Shown: piece by piece, positions 10,601 to 22,600 of the stretch
Layout: the number at the start of each line of letters is the position of its first letter
How positions within the stretch are numbered: position 1 is the stretch's first letter
Source of the DNA: Delphinapterus leucas
Taxonomy: Eukaryota; Chordata; Mammalia; Artiodactyla; Monodontidae
Length of the DNA stretch: 64,000 bases
NCBI RefSeq assembly: GCF_002288925.2
Contig: NW_022098076.1
Coordinates: 62,791,908 to 62,855,907 of the forward strand
Direction of reading: 5' to 3'
The notes under the pieces: model-generated
Database searches by the model: none
What the model saw: the letters and a program-made list of their open reading frames with translations, nothing else
What the model was told of the DNA's origin: nothing
Made by a program: the position numbers and the translations under genes

Positions 10601-13600
10601 TTCTAAGAATGAATGAAAAATTTTCACACATATTTAATCTCATTTACAGGGAGTAAAGAATTAACAACAGTATTATTACTATTGCCTTTTGAAGTCCAGT
10701 AGGGTTTTCGTATTGTTTTATTTTTGTCTTTTTTTAGGTTAAGTAACATCATCAGATATTGGGGGACAGTACAAAGTAGTGGTTAAAAGGAGTCAGACTG
10801 CTTGGGTTTGAATTTCAGCTCAGGACTATATAGCTCTGAGTTACCTTGAATGAGTTTTGTAACCACTGTGTTGCAATTTCCGCATGTATAAAATGTATAT
10901 ACTTCGTATACATGTAATGAAGATTAAATAACGTAATATTGGGTTGGCCAAAAAGTGCCTTTGGTTTTTAAGTAAAACTAAAAGACACATTTTTCATTTT
11001 CACCAGGAACTTTATTGAACAATGTATTCACCCTTTTGTTCCACTACTTTCTGCCATTTTTCAGGCAACTTCATAATTGAATCTTCCCAAAACTTTTTAT
11101 CTTTTTGAGCAAAGAACTCTTGCAGGTGCCTTTTACAGTCTTCCAGGGAATTGAAATTTTTTCCATTAAGAGAATTTTGTAAAGATCTAAATAAATGGAA
11201 ATCCGAAGGTGCAATGTCTGGTGAATATGGTGGATGAATCAGCACTTCCCAGCTAAGCTGTAACAGTTTTTGCCTGGTCATCAAAGAAACATGCGGCCTT
11301 GCGTTATCCTGATGGAAGATTATGCATTTTCTGTTGACTAATTCCGGATGCTTTTCGTCGGGTGCTGCTTTCAGTTGGTCTAACTGGGAGCAGTACTTGT
11401 TGGAATTAATCATTTGGTTTTCCAGAAGGAGCTCATAATAGAGGACTCCCTTCCAATCCCACCATATACACAACCTCATCTTCTTTGGATGAAGACCGGC
11501 CTTTGGTGTAGTTGGTGGTGGTTCATTTCGCTTGCCCCACAATCTCTTCTGTTCCACGTTATTGTACAGTATCCACTTTTCATTGCCTGTCACAATTTGT
11601 TTTAAAAATGGAACGTTTTCATTACGTTTAAGTAGAGAATCGCATGTGGGAATACGGTCAAGAAGGGTTTTTTTGCTTAATTTATGTGGAACCCAAACAT
11701 CAAAGCGATTCACATAACCAAGCTGGCGCAAATGATTTTCAGCGCTTGATTTGGATATTATGAGTATGTCGGGCATCTCCTGCGTGGTATAATGTTGATT
11801 GTTCTCAATGTCTCGATTTGATCGCTATCAACTTCAACTGGTCTGCCTGACCGTGGAGCATCATCCAGCGAGAAATCTCCAGCACGAAACTTCGCAAACC
11901 ACTTTTGACACATTCAGTCAGACACAGCCCGTCAGACACAGCGCCTTCTCCATGCCACTGCACAAATCTTTTTTTGCGTTTCAGTTGCATTTTTACCTTT
12001 CTTGAAATAATAAAGTGCATAATATGCCAAAAATGTTGGTTTTTTTCCTTCCATTTTTAGTATTAAAATGGCTACACAAAAATTCACCAATTTTGGGACT
12101 TTCCTGGCAGCGCAGCGGTTAAGACTCCGAGATTCCATTGCAGGGGGCCCGGGTTCCATCCCTGGTCAGGGAACTAGATCCTACATGCACGAAGCAACTA
12201 AGAGTTCACATTCTGCAACTAAGGAGCCCACTGGCCGCAATTGAGGAGCGCACGTGCTGCAACTAAGGAGCCCACCTGCAGCAACTAGAACCCGGCGCAA
12301 CCAAAAAAAAAAAAATTATGATGCCAATAAACATCTATAAAAAAATTCACCAATTTTGATCAGTCTTTTTTTAAATGCACACTGATATGACAACTGTCAC
12401 ATAAAATCTAACAAAATTGTTTTGAATGAAGTTAAAGTCAACTAAGTGCTACTAGAGCCATCTTACAGAAAAAACCAAACGAACCTTTTGGCCAACCCAA
12501 TGCATGTAAAGTCCTGCTGCTTAGTATGAACTCCACAAATGAAAAGGAATTATCATCCTCAGAGTTTACAGTTGATTTTCATGCTGAAGTAATAAGAGGT
12601 ATAAGAGATATGGCAAGATATTTTTATCTCAAGAAACTTGACAAACACTGAGGGAAGGAAAAAATTTCTACTCTTAATTTCTGGGAAATGTTTATGATTA
12701 TATTGAAAGCTTTCTGTTTTGTTGAGGTTTAAGGGTGGTTTTTTTTTTTTCCAAATTTAAAGTTTTTCAAATGACCCTCTCTAAAAGTGATGCCGTCTCT
12801 ATCAGGCCATCAGCAAAGTTTTCATGTTTTACATAGCAAAAGGGAAGTTTGAGAAAGTGGGTTGGAATGATTAAGGACAGTTATTTGCCCTAGGGAAAAC
12901 TGAGGACGGGATTTCAGGTAAAACAGTAAAACTGTTAGTAGAAGAGTAGTTTTTAGGTAATAAAGTTTATAAGGTATCCAGAAAGTCTGGAAATATAGGA
13001 TAAACTTAATTTTAAATAATATATTATATTTTTAAATGATAGGCTCAAAATGTTTTTCTTCAACTTTAGACGCTTTCTTAGTTGACATTCCTCTAAATTT
13101 GAGGCAAGGAGTTCATTTGTTAAGCTGAAAAAAAAAAAACAAAAACACCAAAGGAAATAATAAATATACAATTCCCCTATGTTTTCAGACTTTTGGGTCA
13201 CTCTGTAGTATTTCTTATAGACCAAGACAGGATATATAAAAATGCAGAGATATAAAAATAAATCCTGTTTAATTAGACATCTAAGTTACTGTTTTTAAAT
13301 GAAAATGACTTAAAATATGAGACCAGTGATTATCACACAAATAGGTCAAACGTGTGGATAATACAATAAGTAGAAAAAAGTAAATATATTTAGTGTAGTC
13401 AGAGACCTACTTGTTCAGGTTACTAAGTAATTAGACCTCACGTCCATGTAATGATTAAGATCATAGGTGGTTAAGATCATAGGACATAGGATCAAACTGC
13501 CTGTTTTGAATCCTAGCTTTACCACTTATCAATTGTGAGACTTTGGGAAAAAATTTTTAGGTACCTCAGTGTTTTCATCTATAAAGTGAAGAAAATGATA

Positions 13601-16600
13601 GCATCTGCTGTAGAGATAGGCATGTCTACTAATTTTTTAAGTAATGATTCTTTTGAATCATTGTAGACTTATGCATTTGATTTTTTTAAAATGTCTCCAA
13701 GATGATTGTTGCCAGCCCATCAGAAAATGGACAGGTGCTGCGTGTAATTCCATCTACCCAGACAGGAACAACACAAGTGATTGTACCTCAGGGGCAGCTT
13801 GTGGATGTGAATAGTCCTCAGGGTGAGTAATCATGGGATATAGGGGATTTAAGAACGTTTTAAAGAACAAACGTATATTCAGAAAATCACCTCATGAAAG
13901 TCAGTGCTAAAATTGATCTCTTTGGGTAAGATTGTGAACTGAATGATTAGAAAAAGTTTCTTAGCCCAAATAAATTTCAAGTTCATTTTTCAACTCCTGT
14001 CTAGGTTAGCTGTCTATTTCATTTTGGAATTCTGTGAAGCTGGTTGACTCTTGCTTCCTCCCAAATGACCAGTGAGCATAAAATAAATTCTTCTTAATTT
14101 TAATAACAGTAGTAATGACAGCAACAATAACAAGAATATGATGCTAATAGCTACTGGAGAAATTTTTATTTTATATTTTTATCAATGTTGTTAGACATGT
14201 GACACTTTTTTTTTTTAACTATTCTTCTCATCCTCTTTGCTTTTTTCCTCTTTGTTCCTTCAGATTCAGAAAGAATCATACTCCTCATTTTTTTTATAAA
14301 TTTATTTATTTATTTTAATTAATTTATTTTTTGGCTGCATTGGGTCTTCGTTGCTGTGCATGGGCTTTCTCTAGTTGTGGCGAGCGGGGGCTGCTCTTTG
14401 TTGTGGTGCGCGGGCTTCTCATTGCAGTGGCTTCTCTTGTTGTGGAACATGGGCTCTAGGCTTGTGGGCTCAGTAGTTGTGGCTCATGGGCTCTAGAGCA
14501 CAGGCTTAGTTGCTCTGCGGCATGTGGGATCTTCCTGGACCAGGGTTCGAACCCATGTCCCCTGCATTGGCAGGCGGATTCTTAACCTCTGCACCAGCAG
14601 GGAAGTCCGTATTTATTTATTTTTTATTTTTGTACGCGTTGGGTCTTTGTTGCTGCATGTGGGCTTTCTCTAATTGCAGCGAGCGGGGGCTACTCTTCGT
14701 TGTGGTGTGCGGGCTTCTCATTGCGGTGGCTTCTTTTGTTGCAGAGCATGGGCTCTAGGCGTGCGGGCTTCAGTAGTTGTGGCCTGTGGGCTCAGTACTT
14801 GTGGTTCATGGGCTCTAGAGTGCAGGCTCAGTAGTTGTGGCACATGGGCTTAGTTGTTCCATGGCATGTGGGATCTTCCTGGACCAGGGCTCGTACCCGT
14901 GTCCCCTGCATTGGCAGGCAGATTCTTAACCACTGCACCACCAGGGAAGTCCCCCTATTTCTTTTTATTTTATTCTTTTTCTACCTATTTGATATTATCC
15001 CTATTCGTTCTTTTCCTTTTTCTTCCCTTCCTTTTCCATCTATTTGAATCTCTTTTCTAACATCATAGCTACACTGTTGTCATTTTTTCATAGATAATGG
15101 TTTAGGGCAAATAATTCTTACTTTAGTGTTATGATTCTTTGTCTTTGATAATAGTTGTTACAACTTAAGGAAAAGAAAACATAGTTTGCAGAAAACATTA
15201 CAAACATGGTATAGAAACTAAAAGAATTAGTCTTACATTTTCCTATTATATTGTGATACTATTAATATAACAATTACTTCTACCACTTTTATATCCTAGC
15301 TGTTCAATATAAGTTCCAAAACTTAGTTACAAAACTTTAGTAGTCAGTATTACAGTTTAAAAGTAAACAAGTTTATCAGAGAAATTCTCAATAAAGTATA
15401 AGTTTTATTATCTTTAGCTTCAGAGTATATCTTTCCTATTTCAAATGTATTAGTTCCAGTTCATTACATTCTCATGGTCTTATTCAAGATATTGATGTTG
15501 CTTTGTTCTTGTTCTTATTGTTAAGATGTCTCTGAAGAGAAACCCAGTGACGGAAACTTACCAACTGTAAGAGTGGATTCTCTAGCAGACAATAACAGTA
15601 GTTACATTCTTCATCCACATGCATCCCTCACATTGCCCAAAAAGACAGTGACCAGGTGAGTCAATGAGAAAGAGGAGCTCATCTTTGAACATCACCATGG
15701 AAATCTCTTTTTACATTATCACATTTAAAGCTGGCTGACTATAGAAAAGATCAGAAATTCAGAAAATAGAGTAAACCATCATCAAATACATCCTTAATCA
15801 TTTTAATAACATCTTGGCAATAAGGGAGCTACTTTAGAATCTATAAAAGGCCAGCGTGCTACTTTTCCTCAGTGACATTTGCCTGTTATCTTTTGAAGCA
15901 ATCTGTAAACATCTGGCACTAATACAGTTTTTTAAAAAAAGAAGTATCCATTCTAGGTCCTATAATTTTTAATAGTTCATCACATTTTTATGCATTTAAT
16001 TCCTCTGTGGTAAAGTGTTTAAAATGTTTTTTGTTAATGTCTATTTCAGCTTTTATTTTTGCCTAAAAATAACACTGTTTATAATAATTTAGGGAAATAC
16101 AGACATGGGTTTTGTATTACTTATATTTTAATTGTTCTATGAAAATATTTTAAAGGTAACATAATATTTGTGACATTTAACTTTAGAACTTGACATAATA
16201 TCTTGTTACTGTTAATAAGTCACCTGAAGATGGTTTATTCACTCATTTTTGTTAAATGAAAAATAATTATGTGAGAATACAAAATAAGCTCTGAGAAAGA
16301 TATATAAAACGCTTGAATTTGTTGAAACTACAGGTATTTGGAAGAACAAAGTTAGACTTTTGCTTTAGCAATTGATAAAATAGTAATGATTAAAAAAAGC
16401 ATAATTACATCCATCAGACCGATCTGTCATTATTATTACAATTTCTAATTGATGATCTCAGTATTGTCTTTGAGTGGCTAAGAGGATAAAGCAACTGAAT
16501 GCTGTGTGTGTGTGTGTGTGTGTAACTTGTAATATATATTTATATATGCCCCCCCATCCCAGAATACTTGAAGAACCCTTTTTGGCTCCACTCCAGCCAC

Positions 16601-19600
16601 TTTCTTCTAACACACCTATATGGGCCTGTCGTCTTAGGAGCTGTGAGGTGAGTTAAAAAATAATCCTTATGTAGATTCACTTAGTTGATTATAACTACAA
16701 TTCATCCCAAAATGTCCACTTTTGAGTACAACTAATAGAAGCTGTATCTGTAATATTTTGTTCATGTTTGTGCTAACTCTTTTATTCCTTAGAGCTTGTA
16801 AGCTCTGTTAAAGCAGAGATCTTATAAATCCCTTCATACTTCACTGTCATTTCGTTTCTTCTCTTACAACTCTTTTCCCTTGTCTTCCATAAAACTTCAC
16901 TATCATGTTTCTCTACTTTTTATCCTTTAATCATTCCTTCTCTTTCTTTGCTTGGCATTTATTTCTTTTCATATTCTCAGCAGAAATTCTTCAAGAGTCA
17001 CCATTTGACCTTGTCTTATTTCTCTACATTTTATCCCTTGTAGAGCTTAACAGCTTTGTTGACTTTCAATTCTCAGTTTTATAAAAATGATTCCCAAATC
17101 TCTATCACCAGTTCTTTAATTCTGCCCTTGCTTTTGTCCCAGATCTCTAGCTACTTACTTGAAGCTTTACTTAGATTTCACCTCAAATTCACCATATCTA
17201 AAGAGGAATTATCTGCCATACCACAACTAGCTCTACTTCCTAAATTCCTTGTCTGTGTAATAACAAATACCATCTCCTTAGATACAAAGTTTTAGACTAA
17301 TTTCTTCCTTTCCCATATTCAGATAGTCACCTGATTCTTTTAGTTTTTTTCTTTAAAGTGGTTTAAAGGGAGCTTTTCCCACAAACCTTTGTTATCTTGA
17401 ACTCAATTATGGTAACAGCCTTCCCATTAATCTCTTTGACTTTTCCATTTCTAGTCCTTACTGTATAGTTTTCTAAAACTACTTATCTTTAAATATTACT
17501 TTCATTGTCTTTTCTCACTGCCCAATAAGCTCAGTGTTATTTTTCCACATCATTTAGCCACTTGTTACTAGCTTTCAAGGTCTTCTATAATCAGGTATCA
17601 CCTTATCTTATCCTTTTTTATTTCCTGCTTTTCTCCAATTCATCTTTCATTCATGTTAGCCAAGTATTCCTACTTGGTACACACACTTCAGAATGTTCAT
17701 CTCCTCCTTCACTTGTTTTTATTTCCATTTCGTAATATGTTATTTTTTCTACTACTTACCTTTCTAACTACTATTCTTCAAATCGCAATGCAAGTCCTAT
17801 ATGTCTTTTCTATAAAGGTCTAATGATTACTTTATCTTTTACCTATTTATCTCTTAAAATTTTATTTATGTATTTATTTAGTTGTGCCGGCTCTTAGTTG
17901 CGGCAGGCAGGCTCCTTAGTTGCAGCTCACGGGCTCCTTAGTTGTGACATGCGAACTCTTAGTTGCAGCATGCATGTGGGATCTAGTTCCCTAACCAGGG
18001 ATCAAACCTGGGGCCCCCTGCATTGGGAGCGCGGAGTCTTATCCACTGCGCCACTGGGGAAGTCCTTACTTATCTCTTAAAATTCTTTGATAATTATTAC
18101 CATTACCATTCTTAATTATTTGCTAGCTTGGGTTGTTCACTATTATATACCATTTAGACTATACACTTTTTGAGGAAAAGGACCATGCACTTCTACATAT
18201 AAACCATACATGGTAATGAGTATTTAATTATTAAAATGCTTCATTGTTTTAAACAAATCTTAAAATATGGCAAGGAAAAACATTACTTGAGTTTTAATAT
18301 TTTGAGAAAATTTCTAATCATGAAGTCTAATGATGTATTACATTTGTTAGGACATTATCACTGTTGTTGCTTTTCTAAGTGTTATGTACGTATGTATGTA
18401 TAGACAGTAAGATTTTTTTTCCCTTCACACTTTTTGTTAGTCATAGTTTTTCACTGGTTTCCTAAAGGTACTATTCTTGTCATTTGATGAGGGTTTTTAA
18501 CATCATTATTATAAACTTCATGAAATGCTATGGACATTAAAGCATTAGCAACTATGTGGCGAAATTACTTCATTTTACACCATGGTACATTGTGTAGCTA
18601 ATCTAACATCATATATCTTGTAAGAAATTAGTTAAAACTGTCCAGCAGCCTGAATTATCTCAAAGATTGAAGGATTCTTTTTCTCCAAGCTATATCAACA
18701 GTGAAAAACATTTTTGGTTAATGGCTGAAGAAGTATTTTCTGCATTTTGCTTAAAAATATTGCTTAGTAGTCCTTTTTACTTTTTGAATTTCCATTTAAA
18801 GGTGTTTTTCTTATAGGCATTTTTTAGATTTGACCAAAATCTGTAATACTGCATTAAACTTTTATCTCCTGATATAGGTCTGACTGCATTGTACTAATTC
18901 CGAATTTTTCCTTTCATTAACAACATTATATGCTGTATTCATTTTATTTGTAAAAACATGCTATAGCTAGAGTTAATGTTCCTACTTTTATTTGTAGGGA
19001 TATTTTGATGAGGAAATATCTAGGCTAGAAGAAAATTCATAAGCATAGGCATTTTCGTTATTTTTAGGGGAAATTGTAGATAATGTATTGTTTGGAATCA
19101 GAATATCTCTTTTTATTATGGCTCAAAGTATACCTACAACAGTATGTTGATACCTTCCTTTTGTTAAATGTATTCTTGCCAGGTGAAATGTTTAGTCTAA
19201 TTAGGAGGAAAAAGATCTCTATTCCACATCTCTGCTCTTATTCCCTATAAGGGAGAAACATACATGGAATCAATTCTAGGTCTAAATGCATTTCAGTTTA
19301 AGAGATCACAGTTAAAAAATTTCTCTGGGTATAAAAAAAGCTTTTCTTCTAGTTGAGGGATACTCACAAGGTTGTAGATAGATAATATCAATTTATTTAC
19401 ATGATTTGTTTATACCTTGCCTTATTTCAGGAAGAATTTAAGACAGCTTACAAAAATACTTAAAAATGTATTAGCAAGGTGGAAGTTAAAAGTGGGAGGT
19501 AAAGAATAAAGAACAAGAATGGAACCATAAAATGGAAGTAAGAAATGTATATCTGAATAAGTGATATGTGTGTGAATTTCTACATGCAGAAAATTGGAGA

Positions 19601-22600
19601 TTCATACCGTGGCTACTGTGTAAGTGAGACTGAATTAGAAAGTGTCCTAACATTTCACAAGCAGCAAACACAGAGTGTTTGGGGGACCCGCCAATCTCCA
19701 AGCCCAGCCAAGCCAGCTACACGCTTGATGTGGAAATCCCAGTATGTCCCATATGATGGAATCCCATTTGTCAATGCAGGTACTTTTTTAAAGATTTATT
19801 TTAAAAAGTTCAGCAGCAGCCATGATCTTTTGTGAAAATGTGGTTTTCCTAAGGTGATAACATTTTCATTTTGGTAGATGACAACTGACTGTTAATTGGT
19901 GAAAATGCATATTAAACTAAAAAGAAAACTTACAGTAAATATAACCAATTATTTAAGTTGTAAAATTGTATTTTAGTATATTAGGGTAAATAAATAATAC
20001 TTCTTACTGAAAAATAGAAAGTAAAAAATATTTAAATTCCGGGTAGACCTATTTAATAAAAATCAAACCATAGAGCAGTTTTATTATTTTAAATATGTAT
20101 AGCTGGTTGGTTTTCTTTTTTTTTTCCATCCAATCCTGATAGTCTCTCCTTCTCTCTTGATTTGTCTTTTGGGAAAAAAATCGGTGTCCATTTTATATAG
20201 TGTATAACTCAGGAGTTACTGTATAGAACTGGTATACACTCTGGAGTTATTATATAGAATTCTAATATTAGGGTTCTCAAGTATCAGGTATGTTACATAC
20301 AGCATTCTCAAACACTGGGCTAGTGTTTACTAAAGCAGTAGAGTTTCAGACAATTTCCAGAGAGTCACCCTAGGACTAGTCAGACCCCAAAGAACCTAAG
20401 AATAAGTGATTTATTTGAGAAATATGGGGGCATTGATTTAACTAGAAGAGTTGCAGCCTCATCCTGGACCTCTGAGGGTAAAGAGAACTACTTAGAGGAA
20501 GCTGAGATAAATGTAACCCCTTCTGCCCAGGTTTTATTCTCCTCCCCAGTTTAAATCCCTTCTTAACTCCCCTCAGGCAGCTACTACATGAATTTGGTGT
20601 GTATTTTTATACTTTATCATACATGTTTGTATTTATAATAATATATTTTATTGTTTTGAACATTTTAAAGTATATGTAAGTAATAAACTATAGATATTCT
20701 TAGGTAAACTTTTCACTCATTCTTATTTTTGAAATCTATCCATATTGATAACTATAAATTCTAGTTAACCCAATTTAATTATTATATAATTTATCATTAT
20801 ATAATAATCTATTACTTAAATTTGGTCATTCCAGTGTATGACCAAACTGCAGTTATTTTTCTACTAATGATCATTTAGGTTGTTTCCAATTTTTCAATAT
20901 TACAAAGAATTCTATGGTCTAACCTCCATGATACATGTTTTCTGTTGGAAAGTTGTAAGTAGTTTACTAGAGTGTGTGCATTAAAGTGGAATTACTTTAC
21001 AAGATTATCTCAAGTTGCTCTCTAAGGTGGTGTTCAGGTCCAAAATCTCTAAACTTTTTTTTCCCAAATGTATTTCAGAATTCTGTATTTTTGGACTATA
21101 ATATGGTAATATTACAGAATACTCCTAGCAAGTATTCCATAGACAATATCACATAATCAAACACAGTAATTCATTATGCATAGCCACACTAAAAGGAATA
21201 AAGACTATAAATAGCCTCATAAAGTTCAGGTCAGGTTTTGCAGCCAAATGTATTCCAAAAATTTTTGTTTTCCATGCTTTTTAAATATGAGAATCATACA
21301 TGAGGGATTGACAACCTGTATCAATTTTTAGTCCTTTGAGCAATGTATGAAAATTTCCCTTTCCCACATTCATTCTGTGATTTGACATTGTCAGATTTTA
21401 AAAAATCTTTATGCTATGGGAATTTTCATATGCGTATCAAAGTAGAGGTAATAATGTATGAAATCTCATAACTCCGTGTATGCATCATCCAGCTTCAACA
21501 AGTATCAGCATGTGGTCAATCTTGTGTCATTTATACCCCTACCCACTTCTTCAGGAAATTCCAGATATCATTTCATCTATAATTACTAAAGATGATTTTA
21601 CAGGAAATTCCAGATATTGTTTCATCAATAATTACTAAAAGTATATAAGGTATTTAAGGTATTAAAGTATATATCTGAAATATAAGGATATCCCATTATC
21701 CCACTTTAAAAAATTAACAGTCATTTCTTTTTTTTTTTTACTGTTCTAATTTTTAATTTTTTGGCCACGCTGCATGGCATGTGGAATCTTAGTTCCCCAA
21801 CGCCCCCTGCAGTGGAAGCGTGGAGTCTTAACCACTGGACCACCAAAGAAGTCTGAACAGTAATTTCCTAATATCATAAGTTGTTCATTGTTCACATTTC
21901 TCCACTTACCATAATTCTTTTTGCAGAGGTTTGTATAAATTCACATGCAAACCAAGTTTATGGATCAAATTTGGTTAAGTTACCAAGTTTATGGATCAAA
22001 TTTGGTTAAGTTTCTTCTCATCTAAAAACTTCTCTCCTCTTTTCTCCCAGGTAGTTTGTCCTGTACACTTTGCCATATTCAGGATTTTGCTGATTCTATC
22101 TCTGGTGTTTTTTAACATGTTCTTTTATCTCCTGTATTTCCTGTAATCTGTTAGATGTATGAGTTTGATTAAATGAAGATTTAATCTTGATTAAAGTATT
22201 TTGCGAGAATACTTCATAGGTGTGCTGTGTACTTCTTATCACTACCTATGTAGCATTTTTAACTGCAAGATTGATCAGTGGATTCAGTTGTTTTAGAGTA
22301 TTGTCAAATTTTTTATGTTTACCAATTTGAAGAGTGTGAGAGAGTATCTTATTATTGTTTTATTTTTTTTAATTAATTAATTTTTGGCTGTGTTGAGTCT
22401 TCGTTGCTGCACATGGGCTTTCTGTAGTTGCGGCGAGTGGGGGCTACTCTTCATTGCGGTGTGTGGGCTTCTCATTGTGGTGGCTTCTCTTGTTGCGGAG
22501 CATGGGCTCTAGGCGTGTGGGCTTCAGTAGTTGTGGCAACGCGGGCTCAGTAGTTATGGCTCGCGGGCTCTAGAATGCAGGCTCAATAGTTGTGGCGCAC

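Larger units (their letters stand above)
10939..12500 (-). mobile_element. Mariner DNA transposon (Tc1/mariner), antisense
   Basis: Terminal inverted repeats begin TTGGGTTGGCCAAAAAGT at 10939 and end with the inverse, about ACCTTTTGGCCAACCCAA, at 12500. The left flank is TA (10937-10938); the right flank is now TG, probably a mutated TA. Inside is a broken minus-strand transposase and a younger SINE. The sequence resembles the mariner family found in cattle and other cetartiodactyls. Confidence 0.93.

Noticed and set aside
21951..22012. Short direct repeats as a CRISPR array
   Set aside because: Two adjacent copies without spacers in a mammalian intron.
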